Positions 1 to 10,399 of a stretch of DNA of 64,000 nucleotides are shown in pieces. The translations under genes and the position numbers were made by a program. The DNA is taken from the NCBI GenBank assembly GCA_030765065.1, contig CM060983.1, positions 231,844,753 to 231,908,752 on the forward strand, given 5' to 3'. Numbering within the stretch: position 1 is the stretch's first letter; each line of letters begins with the position of its first letter. This DNA is from Deroplatys truncata (lineage: Eukaryota; Arthropoda; Insecta; Mantodea; Mantidae). The notes beneath the pieces are model-generated. The model worked only from the letters and a program-made list of their open reading frames with translations. It was not told the DNA's origin and did not search any database.

Positions 1-346
1 TTAGGTGTGTTATGAAATACTTTAGTTGTGCATGTAATGTAATATCAGTTGGTTGTGGTATTTGTTTGTATTCTGACAGCTACAGCAACTTCTTGGATTG
101 CGAAGAAATTGTAAATAGGAAGATGCAGGTTAGGATATTTAAATGCGTTGAAGATTCTGGATAGGCTTGGGTTAAAAAAATAATGTTTTTTTAGATGCGT
201 ATTACTTATGAGTGAACCACCTAAAGTTCACATTTGAATTTCCTTAGGAATATTTATTCCTGTATACTGGGTCCCTAGGAGATACATTGGTTTGCTTAAC
301 TGGCCAGAGCCAATTTATAACCTGGGATGTCCTTGGGAATAAATAG
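1..346 (+). CDS. U0: 3' part of the repeat gene, cut by the window edge
   Basis: Only the end of exon B (to 128, before GTTAGG) and exon F (248-343, stop TAG 344-346) are present. Exon B here is the main class with GICLYS and a glutamate-aspartate tail. AATAAA at 338-343 overlaps the last codons. The downstream spacer carries the 28-bp deletion at a GTGTTTGT direct repeat (504-511) that marks U0, U2, U5 and U9. The upstream exons lie outside the window. Confidence 0.33.
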
Positions 347-672
347 TGTAAGGAACTTCGAAATTTTTTTCGCATATTGCGGACAGGTTGGTTTAAGTAT
401 CAGGGTGGCTTTCGGGATTAACATCAAATGTAATAGGATGCGTAAGCTGTTGATGTTTCTGTCTAAATATGTGTTCCTTGTATTGAAGTTTGGCTGAGAG
501 AAGGTGTTTGTACATCGGAAATGTAGTGTGAAGTGTAGAAAATTCTTTTTGTCTTAGAAATTTGACATTTGATTTAGTCCAAAATTAATGTAGATTTAGG
601 CACATGGTGTTGGCATGAATGTTTAAAGTACTGGGAACATACTACACGTTTCTAATATTCTGTTGCATGTGA
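347..672 (+). other. Spacer between exon F and the next exon D (representative)
   Basis: About 300-335 nt per copy. It contains the T-rich stretch after AATAAA, the GTGTTTGT direct-repeat indel and the upstream inverted repeat. On the minus strand it holds ORFs of up to 130 codons in divergent copies, but these break in other copies and show no splice or coding support. No TATA box or other convincing promoter is visible at a fixed distance from exon D. Confidence 0.4.
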
Positions 673-825
673 ATGAACGGATTGCGGAATGTCTGCTCAA
701 AGTTTGGTCCTCGTTATGAAGACTGTTCAATAGATGTCTTTGAAGACTGATTAACGGAATTAGCCAGGAAGAATGGGTATGCAGAGAGAGTGGGTTCCGA
801 GATTAGCAGTACAGAAAAAGACTTG

Positions 826-1521
826 GTAAGTAATAGAAGTCAAATTACAGCGCATGTTAATGTGATTATAGACAGAACTAAGCTCCATCATAGTTAAAAT
901 CCATGTTAGAATAGTTTTAATAGCTAAACGTACTTCACAATTTAATTCCAATTTGGTACATTATCAATTTGCTCATTTGGGTTGAGGTTTCCTTGTCTCA
1001 GAAAATAAACATAATGGTAATGAAATGTACTTAGTCTCACACTGTTTGTCTCAGGCGTTTGTTAATTAAACATGCTTCACTTGTTGTAGTTTCTGTTCGT
1101 TCTTGTTCAAGATTTATCAAGTAATTGGGAAAGAACAACTTAAAGGTTGGCAAAAGTGAATGTTACAGATTTAAGATATTGAAAATATTACATATTCAAC
1201 TCTGCATCAGAGAATAAATTGCTAAGAAGAGTCATGTTTAAGAACTTTATCTCACACAACCAGAAGAGTGCATAAGTTTCCAATTGACTGACTTAAAATT
1301 GCAATTTGACCTTTCGTACCTGTTCTTGTATAAAAAAGGCATGTGTGTATCATTTAGGATCCCATGTTAGTTAATTTATAATAAAAAGTGTAACTTCTAT
1401 CAAACACATGAGACTTATCTACTTTGAGCCGAAAGTGCCTTGAGACACAACATTTAGTAATGTCACCTATGGCTATCCTTAAAATTAAAATTGATTTGTG
1501 TTGTAACAATACTTGTTTCAG
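826..1521 (+). other. D-A intron (representative, U1), ~700 nt
   Basis: The intron runs from GTAAGT to TTGTTTCAG and is AT-rich. It has internal AG acceptors (for example TTGTCTCAG before GCGTTTG) that could define an extra exon of about 66 nt, but no matching conserved donor survives in the divergent class. Subtype indels here are an 11-bp deletion between CAATTT repeats (U2, U4, U11, U14, U25), a 6-bp deletion before exon A (U4, U11) and about 35 extra bases near TTTAGTTGGGTT in U7, U8, U16, U17, U19, U20, U22 and U23. I see nothing else in it. Confidence 0.45.
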
Positions 1522-1554
1522 ATGGACAGGGATGGCATTCCGTTTGAGCTATAA

Positions 1555-2851
1555 ATGGTCCGTTTGGTTGTGCCTGGAGTGTATAATTACTATTGGATGT
1601 TAACAGTGGCTTTGAATCCTTCACGTCTCTTAGCAGATCTCGGTGAACATGGTAGGTAATAGAAATCCAAAGACAGTGCAATTGTCTTGATATAATTGGC
1701 ACATATATGTGAAGTTCGGTCAAATTAACACCTTAACTTCAAATTGTTCAAGTGTCTCGAAGTCTTTTGATTATTAACTTTACTTTCAGTGAATGTCGTT
1801 TGCTACCATTGTTGTTTGAGGCTTAATTACCTGAAATTAAAAACCCTTATATACAGAGGTAATAGACTGGATTTATTTCCAATGGCGTTAATCGACTTAC
1901 TATTTTTTAAAGTTTTTAAATGAATGTTCATCTGATGTATTTAGTGGTAGAATTTGTTCGAATTTTCAATAGAATCTGGAATGAGAGAACCTCAAACGTG
2001 GCAAATGTTAATCCTACACTTTCAAAGTGCTTGAACTTCAACTAACAGGGTTAAAACTCTTAAAAAACATTGTATTGAAACAAAAGCTCTCTCTGAAACA
2101 ACCAGAACAGTGATTTAATTTGCTATTCTGTGTTGGAAAGACAGTAAATTAATAATTTGCTATTCGTTATATTACAAAAACAAGGACTTGAGTACCATGT
2201 GGAGTACCTTATTATTTAGTATTGTATCTACAAATAATGTTTAGATCAAAACCACTAAACATATCTACATGTAACACAAAAGACTTTTGTAATTCAGTGT
2301 AAGCAACATAACTACTTTTAAAAATATGTAGCATAATGTTTACTAATTTCCACAATGTCTATCTTTGGCATTGAAAATTTATTTGCATTGTTTTATCTCT
2401 TTTTACAGTTGATCAGCAAAGCAGTTATATTTCTGAGGTACAAATGACCGGATTGGTGTGCTTGAAATCTGAAGTTCCTTTTGGTCATCAACAATACTGC
2501 AAAACTGTTAGGTGTGTTATGAAATACTTTAGTTGTGCATGTAATGTAATATCAGTTGGTTGTAGTATTTGTTTGTATTCTGACAGCTACAGCAACTTCT
2601 TGGATTGCGAAGAAATTGTTAATAGGAAGATGCAGGTTAGGATATTTAAATGCGTTGAAAATTCTGGATAGGTTTGGGTTAAAAGATAATGTTTTTTAGT
2701 TGCGTATTACTTATGAGTGAACCACCTAAAGTTCACATTTGAATTTCCTTAGGAATATTTATTCCTGTATACTGGGTCCCTAGGAAATACATTGGTTTGC
2801 CTAACTGGCCAGAGCCAATTTATAACCTGGGATGTCCTTGGGAATAAATAG
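1555..2851 (+). CDS. U1 gene: predicted 163-residue cysteine-rich protein, intact
   Basis: Exon D is 673-825. Coding exons are A 1555-1651, C 1790-1858, B 2409-2635 and F 2753-2851 including TAG. All junction phases match (1, 1, 0), giving 489 coding bases. This is the b subtype: exon C has Ser to Tyr and Asn to Lys changes, and exon B reads SICLYS. AATAAA is at 2843-2848. Exon B could read through its donor to TAG at 2669-2671, ending in an Asn-Ser-Gly tail. U3 and U6 are near-identical sisters. No family is recognised, and the start at the ATG after the uORF is inferred. Confidence 0.36.
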
Positions 2852-3205
2852 TGTAAGGAACTTCGAAATTTTTTTCGCGTATTGCGGACAGGTTGGTTTA
2901 AGTATCAGGGTGGCTTTCGGGATTAACATCAAATGTAATAGGATGCGTAAGCTGTTGATGTTTCTGTCTATATATGTGTTCCTTGTATTGAAGTTTGGTT
3001 GAGAGAAGGTGTTTGTTTGATAATGAAAATAGTAATGTGTTTGTACTTCGGAAATGTAGTGTGAAGTGTAGAAAATTCTTTTTGTCTTAGAAATTTGACA
3101 TTTGATTTAGTCCAAAATTAATGTAGATTTAGGCACATGGTGTTGGCATGAATGTTTAAAGTACTGGGAACATACTACACGTTTCTAATATTCTGTTGCA
3201 TGTGA

Positions 3206-3358
3206 ATGAACGGATTGCGGAATGTCTGCTCAAAGTTTGGTCCTCGTTATGAAGACTGTTCAATAGCTGTCTTTGAAGACTGATTAACGGAATTAGCCAG
3301 GAAGAATGGGTATGCAGAGAGAGTGGGTTCCGAGATTAGCAGTACAGAAAAAGACTTG
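3206..3358 (+). other. Exon D (representative, U2): conserved 5' exon or leader
   Basis: This 153-nt block begins at ATGAACGG and ends at a near-consensus donor, TTG|GTAAGTAATAG. In frame from the ATG it reads 25 codons, a TGA (codon 26), then 25 more open codons ending complete at the donor. That phase matches the first base of exon A. A TGA also sits just upstream of the ATG. The main and divergent classes differ at only 4 of 153 positions by eye, against roughly 9% in the intron right after it. Some copies have a second in-frame TGA (TCA to TGA at codon 19: U8, U13, U16, U17, U19, U20, U23), so it is not a simple coding exon. It may be a spliced 5' leader with a short upstream ORF, a decayed coding exon, or a non-coding RNA exon. 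I see no acceptor before it, so transcription may start in the spacer upstream. Confidence 0.45.
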
Positions 3359-4043
3359 GTAAGTAATAGAAGTCAAATTACAGCGCATGTTAATGTGATT
3401 ATAGACAGAACTAAGCTCCATCATAGTTAAAATCCATGTTAGAATAGTTTTAATAGCTAAACGTACTTCACAATTTGGTACATTATCAATTTGCTCATTT
3501 GGGTTGAGGTTTCCTTGTCTCAGAAAATAAACATAATGGTAATGAAATGCACTTAGTCTCACACTGTTTGTCTCAGGCGTTTGTTAATTAAACATGCTTC
3601 ACTTGTTGTAGTTTCTGTTCATTCTTGTTCAAGATTTATCAAGTAATTGGGAAAGAACAACTTAAAGGTTGGCAAAAGTGAATGCTACAGATTTAAGGTA
3701 TTGAAAATATTACATATTCAACTCTGCATCAGAGAATAAATTGCTAAGAAGAGTCATGTTTAAGAACTTTATCTCACACAACCAGAAGAGTGCATAAGTT
3801 TCCAATTGACTGACTTAAAATTGCAATTTGACCTTTCGTACCTGTTCTTGTATAAAAAAGGCATGTGTGTATCATTTAGGATCCCATGTTAGTTAATTTA
3901 TAATAAAAAGTGTAACTTCTATCAAACACATGAGACTTATCTACTTTGAGCCGAAAGTGCCTTGAGACACAACATTTAGTAATGTCACCTATGGCTATCC
4001 TTAAAATTAAAATTGATTTGTGTTGTAACAATACTTGTTTCAG

Positions 4044-4173
4044 ATGGACAGGGATGGCATTCCGTTTGAGCTATAAATGGTCCGTTTGGTTGTGCCTGGA
4101 GTGTATAATTACTATTGGATGTTAACAGTGGCTTTGAGTCCTTCACGTCTTTTAGCAGATCTCGGTGAACATG
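4044..4173 (+). other. Exon A (representative, U2) with uORF and candidate start codon
   Basis: The exon is bounded by ATACTTGTTTCAG and CATG|GTAGGT (GTAAGT in the divergent class). Its first base opens a 10-codon ORF that ends in TAA at 4074-4076, and the candidate main ATG (4077) follows immediately in the same frame. This TAA-ATG junction is present in all 25 copies. From the ATG there are 32 open codons plus one base (phase 1). The hydrophobic stretch after an arginine at position 3 is weakly signal-peptide-like but includes several tyrosines, so secretion is uncertain. Differences between classes in this part are all amino-acid-changing by eye. Confidence 0.45.
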
Positions 4174-5375
4174 GTAGGTAATAGAAATCCAAAGACAGTG
4201 CAATTGTCTTGATATAATTGGCACATATATGTGAAGTTCGGTCAAATTAACACCTTAACTTCAAATTGTTCAAGTGTCTCGAAGTCTTTTGATTATTAAC
4301 TTTACTTTCAGTGAATGTCGTTTGCTCCCATTGTTGTTTGAGGCTTAATTACCTGAAATTAAACACCCTTATATACAGAGGTAATAGACTGGATTTATTT
4401 CCAATGGCGTTAATCGACTTACTATTTTTTAAAGTTTTTAAATGAATGTTCATCTGTTGTATTTAGTGGTAGAATTTGTTCGAATTTTCAATAGAATCTG
4501 GAATGAGAGAACCTCAAACGTGGCAAATGTTAATACTACACTTTCAAAGTGCTTGAACTTCAACTAACAGGGTTAAAACTCTTAAAAAACATTGTATTGA
4601 AACAAAAGCTCTCTCTGAAACAACCAGAACAGTGATTTAGTTTGCTATTCTGTGTTCGAAAGACAGTAAATTAATAATTTGCTATTCATTATATTACAAA
4701 AACAAGGACTTGAGTACCATGTGGAGTACCTTATTATTTAGTATTGTATCTACAAATAATGTTTATATCAAAACCACTAAACATATCTACATGTAACACA
4801 AAAGACATTTGTAATTCAGTGTAAGCAACATAACTACTTTTAAAAATATGTAGTATAATGTTTACTAATTTCCACACTGTCTATCTTTGGCATTGAAAAT
4901 TTATTTGCATTGTTTTCTCTCTTTTTACAGTTGATCAGCAAAGCAGTTATATTTCTGAGGTAAAAATGACCGGATTGGTGTGCTTGAAGTCTGAAGTTCC
5001 TTTTGGTCATCAACAATACTGCAAAACTGTTAGGTGTGTTATGAAATACTTTAGTTGTGCATGTAATGTAATATCAGTTGGTTGTGGTATTTGTTTGTAT
5101 TCTGACAGCTACAGCAACTTCTTGGATTGCGAAGAAATTGTAAATAGGAAGATGCAGGTTAGGATATTTAAATGCGTTGAAGATTCTGGATAGGCTTGGG
5201 TTAAAAAAATAATGTTTTTTTAGATGCGTATTACTTATGAGTGAACCACCTAAAGTTCACATTTGAATTTCCTTAGGAATATTTATTCCTGTATACTGGG
5301 TCCCTAGGAGATACATTGGTTTGCTTAACTGGCCAGAGCCAATTTATAACCTGGGATGTCCTTGGGAATAAATAG
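4077..5375 (+). CDS. U2 gene: predicted 163-residue cysteine-rich protein, intact (reference copy)
   Basis: Exon D is 3206-3358. Coding exons are A 4077-4173, C 4312-4380, B 4931-5157 and F 5277-5375. The product would have 12 cysteines: three in C, eight in B and one in F. Features by residue: a hydrophobic start at about 3-20, the CSHCC cluster near 37-41, a variable region near 56-86, a constant cysteine core near 87-112, and an acidic-basic linker before the F-encoded tail. Exon A has Asn to Ser at the AAT CCT site, seen only here. Functional assignment is not possible from sequence alone. Confidence 0.36.
4312..4380 (+). other. Exon C (representative, U2): 69-nt internal exon, phase 1-1
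   Basis: The exon follows a 138-nt intron ending TATTAACTTTACTTTCAG, with an excellent branch point and acceptor, and precedes GTAATAG (GTGATAG in divergent copies). It starts and ends in phase 1 and reads 23 open codons including a VVCSHCC cluster of three cysteines. It is identical between main-class U9 and divergent U7 (0 of 69), although the next 50 intronic bases differ at about 7 positions. In U1, U3 and U6 the C at codon 6 becomes TAC (Ser to Tyr) and a later Asn becomes Lys. Confidence 0.5.
4381..4930 (+). other. C-B intron (representative, U2), ~550 nt
   Basis: The intron runs from GTAATAG to the TTTTTACAG acceptor. It is AT-rich and is the most divergent part of the unit between classes, with roughly 15% differences by eye. 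I see no ORF, repeat or RNA gene in it. U15 has a 13-bp inversion here (37614-37626). Confidence 0.5.
4931..5157 (+). other. Exon B (representative, U2): cysteine-rich exon
   Basis: The exon lies between TTTTTACAG and ATGCAG|GTTAGG. Entry in phase 1 joins exon C (G|TT, a valine) and leaves 75 codons ending in phase 0. The main class has eight cysteines here, with the core SCACNVISVGCGICLYS constant in nearly every copy. If the following intron is retained, the frame runs 11 more codons to TAG at 5191-5193. A second possible donor, GAG|GTAAAA, lies 29 nt into the exon. The first half is hypervariable between classes. I recognise no family. Confidence 0.5.
5275..5290. repeat. Perfect 16-bp palindrome across the exon F acceptor (representative)
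   Basis: AGGAATATTTATTCCT has 7-bp arms around TT and includes the AG of the 3' splice site. It is in almost every copy. Divergent copies have one mismatch (AGGAACA), and U20 has a T-to-A change inside it. Confidence 0.6.
5277..5375 (+). other. Exon F (representative, U2): terminal exon with stop
   Basis: After a 119-nt intron ending TTTCCTTAG, 32 open codons lead to TAG. Phase 0 matches the end of exon B. Divergent copies differ by a 3-bp in-frame deletion (about TTAACTGGCCAG to TTATGTCAG) and by AAT to AAC, yet keep both frame and stop. The segment around GDTLVCL and ITWDVLG faintly recalls an Ig or WD-repeat strand, but it is too short to call. Confidence 0.42.
5367..5372 (+). terminator. 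AATAAA polyadenylation signal overlapping the end of exon F (representative)
   Basis: The hexamer covers the last two sense codons, immediately before TAG, in all main-class copies. A T-rich stretch (AATTTTTTTCGCG) follows about 20 nt later, as expected downstream of a cleavage site. In divergent copies U7, U16 and U22 it is AACAAA, a silent change for the codon. Using this hexamer would leave a very short 3' UTR. Confidence 0.4.
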
Positions 5376-6583
5376 TGTAAGGAACTTCGAAATTTTTTTC
5401 GCATATTGCGGACAGGTTGGTTTAAGTATCAGGGTGGCTTTCGGGATTAACATCAAATGTAATAGGATGCGTAAGCTGTTGATGTTTCTGTCTAAATATG
5501 TGTTCCTTGTATTGAAGTTTGGCTGAGAGAAGGTGTTTGTACATCGGAAATGTAGTGTGAAGTGTAGAAAATTCTTTTTGTCTTAGAAATTTGACATTTG
5601 ATTTAGTCCAAAATTAATGTAGATTTAGGCACATGGTGTTGGCATGAATGTTTAAAGTACTGGGAACATACTACACGTTTCTAATATTCTGTTGCATGTG
5701 AATGAACGGATTGCGGAATGTCTGCTCAAAGTTTGGTCCTCGTTATGAAGACTGTTCAATAGATGTCTTTGAAGACTGATTAACGGAATTAGCCAGGAAG
5801 AATGGGTATGCAGAGAGAGTGGGTTCCGAGATTAGCAGTACAGAAAAAGACTTGGTAAGTAATAGAAGTCAAATTACAGCGCATGTTAATGTGATTATAG
5901 ACAGAACTAAGCTCCATCATAGTTAAAATCCATGTTAGAATAGTTTTAATAGCTAAACGTACTTCACAATTTAATTCCAATTTGGTACATTATCAATTTG
6001 CTCATTTGGGTTGAGGTTTCCTTGTCTCAGAAAATAAACATAATGGTAATGAAATGTACTTAGTCTCACACTGTTTGTCTCAGGCGTTTGTTAATTAAAC
6101 ATGCTTCACTTGTTGTAGTTTCTGTTCGTTCTTGTTCAAGATTTATCAAGTAATTGGGAAAGAACAACTTAAAGGTTGGCAAAAGTGAATGTTACAGATT
6201 TAAGATATTGAAAATATTACATATTCAACTCTGCATCAGAGAATAAATTGCTAAGAAGAGTCATGTTTAAGAACTTTATCTCACACAACCAGAAGAGTGC
6301 ATAAGTTTCCAATTGACTGACTTAAAATTGCAATTTGACCTTTCGTACCTGTTCTTGTATAAAAAAGGCATGTGTGTATCATTTAGGATCCCATGTTAGT
6401 TAATTTATAATAAAAAGTGTAACTTCTATCAAACACATGAGACTTATCTACTTTGAGCCGAAAGTGCCTTGAGACACAACATTTAGTAATGTCACCTATG
6501 GCTATCCTTAAAATTAAAATTGATTTGTGTTGTAACAATACTTGTTTCAGATGGACAGGGATGGCATTCCGTTTGAGCTATAA

Positions 6584-7879
6584 ATGGTCCGTTTGGTTGT
6601 GCCTGGAGTGTATAATTACTATTGGATGTTAACAGTGGCTTTGAATCCTTCACGTCTCTTAGCAGATCTCGGTGAACATGGTAGGTAATAGAAATCCAAA
6701 GACAGTGCAATTGTCTTGATATAATTGGCACATATATGTGAAGTTCGGTCAAATTAACACCTTAACTTCAAATTGTTCAAGTGTCTCGAAGTCTTTTGAT
6801 TATTAACTTTACTTTCAGTGAATGTCGTTTGCTACCATTGTTGTTTGAGGCTTAATTACCTGAAATTAAAAACCCTTATATACAGAGGTAATAGACTGGA
6901 TTTATTTCCAATGGCGTTAATCGACTTACTATTTTTTAAAGTTTTTAAATGAATGTTCATCTGATGTATTTAGTGGTAGAATTTGTTCGAATTTTCAATA
7001 GAATCTGGAATGAGAGAACCTCAAACGTGGCAAATGTTAATCCTACACTTTCAAAGTGCTTGAACTTCAACTAACAGGGTTAAAACTCTTAAAAAACATT
7101 GTATTGAAACAAAAGCTCTCTCTGAAACAACCAGAACAGTGATTTAATTTGCTATTCTGTGTTGGAAAGACAGTAAATTAATAATTTGCTATTCGTTATA
7201 TTACAAAAACAAGGACTTGAGTACCATGTGGAGTACCTTATTATTTAGTATTGTATCTACAAATAATGTTTAGATCAAAACCACTAAACATATCTACATG
7301 TAACACAAAAGACTTTTGTAATTCAGTGTAAGCAACATAACTACTTTTAAAAATATGTAGCATAATGTTTACTAATTTCCACAATGTCTATCTTTGGCAT
7401 TGAAAATTTATTTGCATTGTTTTATCTCTTTTTACAGTTGATCAGCAAAGCAGTTATATTTCTGAGGTACAAATGACCGGATTGGTGTGCTTGAAATCTG
7501 AAGTTCCTTTTGGTCATCAACAATACTGCAAAACTGTTAGGTGTGTTATGAAATACTTTAGTTGTGCATGTAATGTAATATCAGTTGGTTGTAGTATTTG
7601 TTTGTATTCTGACAGCTACAGCAACTTCTTGGATTGCGAAGAAATTGTTAATAGGAAGATGCAGGTTAGGATATTTAAATGCGTTGAAAATTCTGGATAG
7701 GTTTGGGTTAAAAGATAATGTTTTTAGTTGCGTATTACTTATGAGTGAACCACCTAAAGTTCACATTTGAATTTCCTTAGGAATATTTATTCCTGTATAC
7801 TGGGTCCCTAGGAAATACATTGGTTTGCTTAACTGGCCAGAGCCAATTTATAACCTGGGATGTCCTTGGGAATAAATAG
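6584..7879 (+). CDS. U3 gene: predicted 163-residue cysteine-rich protein, intact
   Basis: Exon D is 5702-5854. Coding exons are A 6584-6680, C 6819-6887, B 7438-7664 and F 7781-7879. It is nearly identical to U1 at offset 5,029 and to U6 at 7,556, including the Tyr and Lys variants of exon C. The B-F intron is slightly shorter because of a run-length change near 7720. Confidence 0.36.
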
Positions 7880-9101
7880 TGTAAGGAACTTCGAAATTTT
7901 TTTCGCGTATTGCGGACAGGTTGGTTTAAGTATCAGGGTGGCTTTCGGGATTAACATCAAATGTAATAGGATGCGTAAGCTGTTGATGTTTCTGTCTATA
8001 TATGTGTTCCTTGTATTGAAGTTTGGTTGAGAGAAGGTGTTTGTTTGATAATGAAAATAGTAATGTGTTTGTACTTCGGAAATGTAGTGTGAAGTGTAGA
8101 AAATTCTTTTTGTCTTAGAAATTTGACATTTGATTTAGTCCAAAATTAATGTAGATTTAGGCACATGGTGTTGGCATGAATGTTTAAAGTACTGGGAACA
8201 TACTACACGTTTCTAATATTCTGTTGCATGTGAATGAACGGATTGCGGAATGTCTGCTCAAAGTTTGGTCCTCGTTATGAAGACTGTTCAATAGCTGTCT
8301 TTGAAGACTGATTAACGGAATTAGCCAGGAAGAATGGGTATGCAGAGAGAGTGGGTTCCGAGATTAGTAGTACAGAAAAAGACTTGGTAAGTAATAGAAG
8401 TCAAATTACAGCGCATGTTAATGTGATTATAGACAGAACTAAGCTCCATCATAGTTAAAATCCATGTTAGAATAGTTTTAATAGCTAAACGTACTTCACA
8501 ATTTGGTACATTATCAATTTGCTCATTTGGGTTGAGGTTTCCTTGTCTCAGAAAATAAACATAATGGTAATGAAATGCACTTAGTCTCACACTGTTTGTC
8601 TCAGGCGTTTGTTAATTAAACATGCTTCACTTGTTGTAGTTTCTGTTCATTCTTGTTCAAGATTTATCAAGTAATTGGGAAAGAACAACTTAAAGGTTGG
8701 CAAAAGTGAATGCTACAGATTTAAGGTATTGAAAATATTACATATTCAACTCTGCATCAGAGAATAAATTGCTAAGAAGAGTCATGTTTAAGAACTTTAT
8801 CTCACACAACCAGAAGAGTGCATAAGTTTCCAATTGACTGTCTTAAAATTGCAATTTGACCTTTCGTACCTGTTCTTTTATAAAAAAGGCATGTGCGTAT
8901 CATTTAGGATCCCATGTTACTTAATTTATAATCAGAAAGTGTAACTTCTATCAAACACATGAGACTTATCTACTTAGAGGCGAAAGTGCCTTGAGACACA
9001 TAACATTTAGTAATGTCACCTATGGCTATCCTTAAAATTCATTTGTGTTGTAACAATACTTGTTTCAGATGGACAGGGATGGCATTCCGTTTGAGCTATA
9101 A

Positions 9102-10399
9102 ATGGTCCGTTGGGTTGTGCATGGAGTGTATAATTACTATTGGATGTTAACAGTGGCTTTGAATCCTTCACGTCTTTTAGCAGATCTCGGTGAACATGGT
9201 AGGTAATAGAAATCCAAAGACAGTGCAATTGTCTTGATATAATTGGCACATATATGTGAAGTTCAGTCAAATTAACACCTTAACTTCAAATTGTTCAAGT
9301 GTCTCGAAGTCTTTTGATTATTAACTTTACTTTCAGTGAATGTCGTTTGCTCCCATTGTTGTTTGAGGCTTAATTACCTGAAATTAAACACCCTTTTATA
9401 CAGAGGTAATAGACTGGATTTATTTCCAATGGCGTTAATCGACTTACTATTTTTTAAAGTTTTTAAATGAATGTTCATCTGATGTATTTAGTGGTAGAAT
9501 TTGTTCGAATTTTCAATAGAATCTGGAATGAGAGAACCTCAAACGTGGCAAATGTTAATACTACACTTTCAAAGTGCTTGAACTTCAACTAACAGGGTTA
9601 AAACTCTTAAAAAACATTGTATTGAAACAAAAGCTCTCTCTGAAACAACCAGAACAGTGATTTAATTTGCTATTCTGTGTTGGAAAGACAGTAAATTAAT
9701 AATTTGCTATTCGTTATATTACAAAAACAAGGACTTGAGTACCATGTGGAGTACCTTATTATTTAGTATTGTATCTACAAATAATGTTTATATCAAAACC
9801 ACTAAACATATCTACATGTAACACAAAAGACTTTTGTAATTCAGTGTAAGCAACATAACTACCTTTAAAAATATGTAGCATAATGTTTACTAATTTCCAC
9901 AATGTCTATTTTTGGCATTGAAAATTTATTTGCATTGTTTTATCGCTTTTTACAGTTGATCAGCAAAGCAGTTATATTTCTGAGGTAAACATGACCGGAT
10001 TGGTGTGCTTGAAATCTGAAGTTCCTTTTGGTCATCAACAATACTGCAAAACTGTTAGGTGTGTTATGAAATACTTTAGTTGTGCATGTAATGTAATATC
10101 AGTTGGTTGTGGTATTTGTTGGTATTCTGACAGCTACAGCAACTTCTTGGATTGCGAAGAAATTGTTAATAGGAAGATGCAGGTTAGGATATTTAAATGC
10201 GTTGAAGATTCTGGATAGGTTTGGGTTAAAAAAATAATGTTTTTTAGATGCGTATTATTTATGAGTGAACCACCTAAAATTCACATTTGAATTTCCATAG
10301 GAATATTTATTCCTGTATACTGGGTCCCTAGGAGATACATTGGTTTGCTTAACTAGCCAGAGCCAATTTATAACCTGGGATGTCCTTGGGAATAAATAG
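9102..10399 (+). CDS. U4 gene: predicted 163-residue cysteine-rich protein, intact
   Basis: Exon D is 8234-8386. Coding exons are A 9102-9198, C 9337-9405, B 9956-10182 and F 10301-10399. Exon A has Leu to Trp and Pro to His near its start, shared only with U11. Exon B has Leu to Trp just after the GIC core. The F acceptor is CCATAG rather than CCTTAG. The D-A intron carries the 11-bp and 6-bp deletions. From about 8.6 to 10 kb the copy aligns with U11 at offset 17,730. Confidence 0.34.

Noticed and set aside
760-951. 63- to 135-codon minus-strand ORFs over exon D and its intron
   Set aside because: They are antisense shadows of the conserved D block; the longer versions arise only from the 11-bp deletion or the one-base insertion.
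1069-1135. Extra exon in the D-A intron (after TTGTCTCAG, GCGTTTG...)
   Set aside because: An open stretch of 21 codons has a good acceptor, but the donor CAAGTAATT is lost in the divergent class and its phase does not fit the D and A frame.
673-1554. Reassigned stop codons (TGA and TAA read as amino acids)
   Set aside because: The frame across D and A reads smoothly if both stops are read through, but a TAG also ends F, some copies add another TGA, and the long introns do not fit ciliates with such codes. Decay or a leader is simpler.
1550-1557. TATAAA in exon A as a promoter
   Set aside because: It is formed by the conserved stop-start junction just after a strong splice acceptor; there is no other promoter evidence.
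3985-4245. 86-codon minus-strand ORF found in most copies over exon A
   Set aside because: It lies antisense to the spliced + strand model, spans its introns and exon, and has no minus-strand splice or start support; its conservation follows from the exon beneath it.
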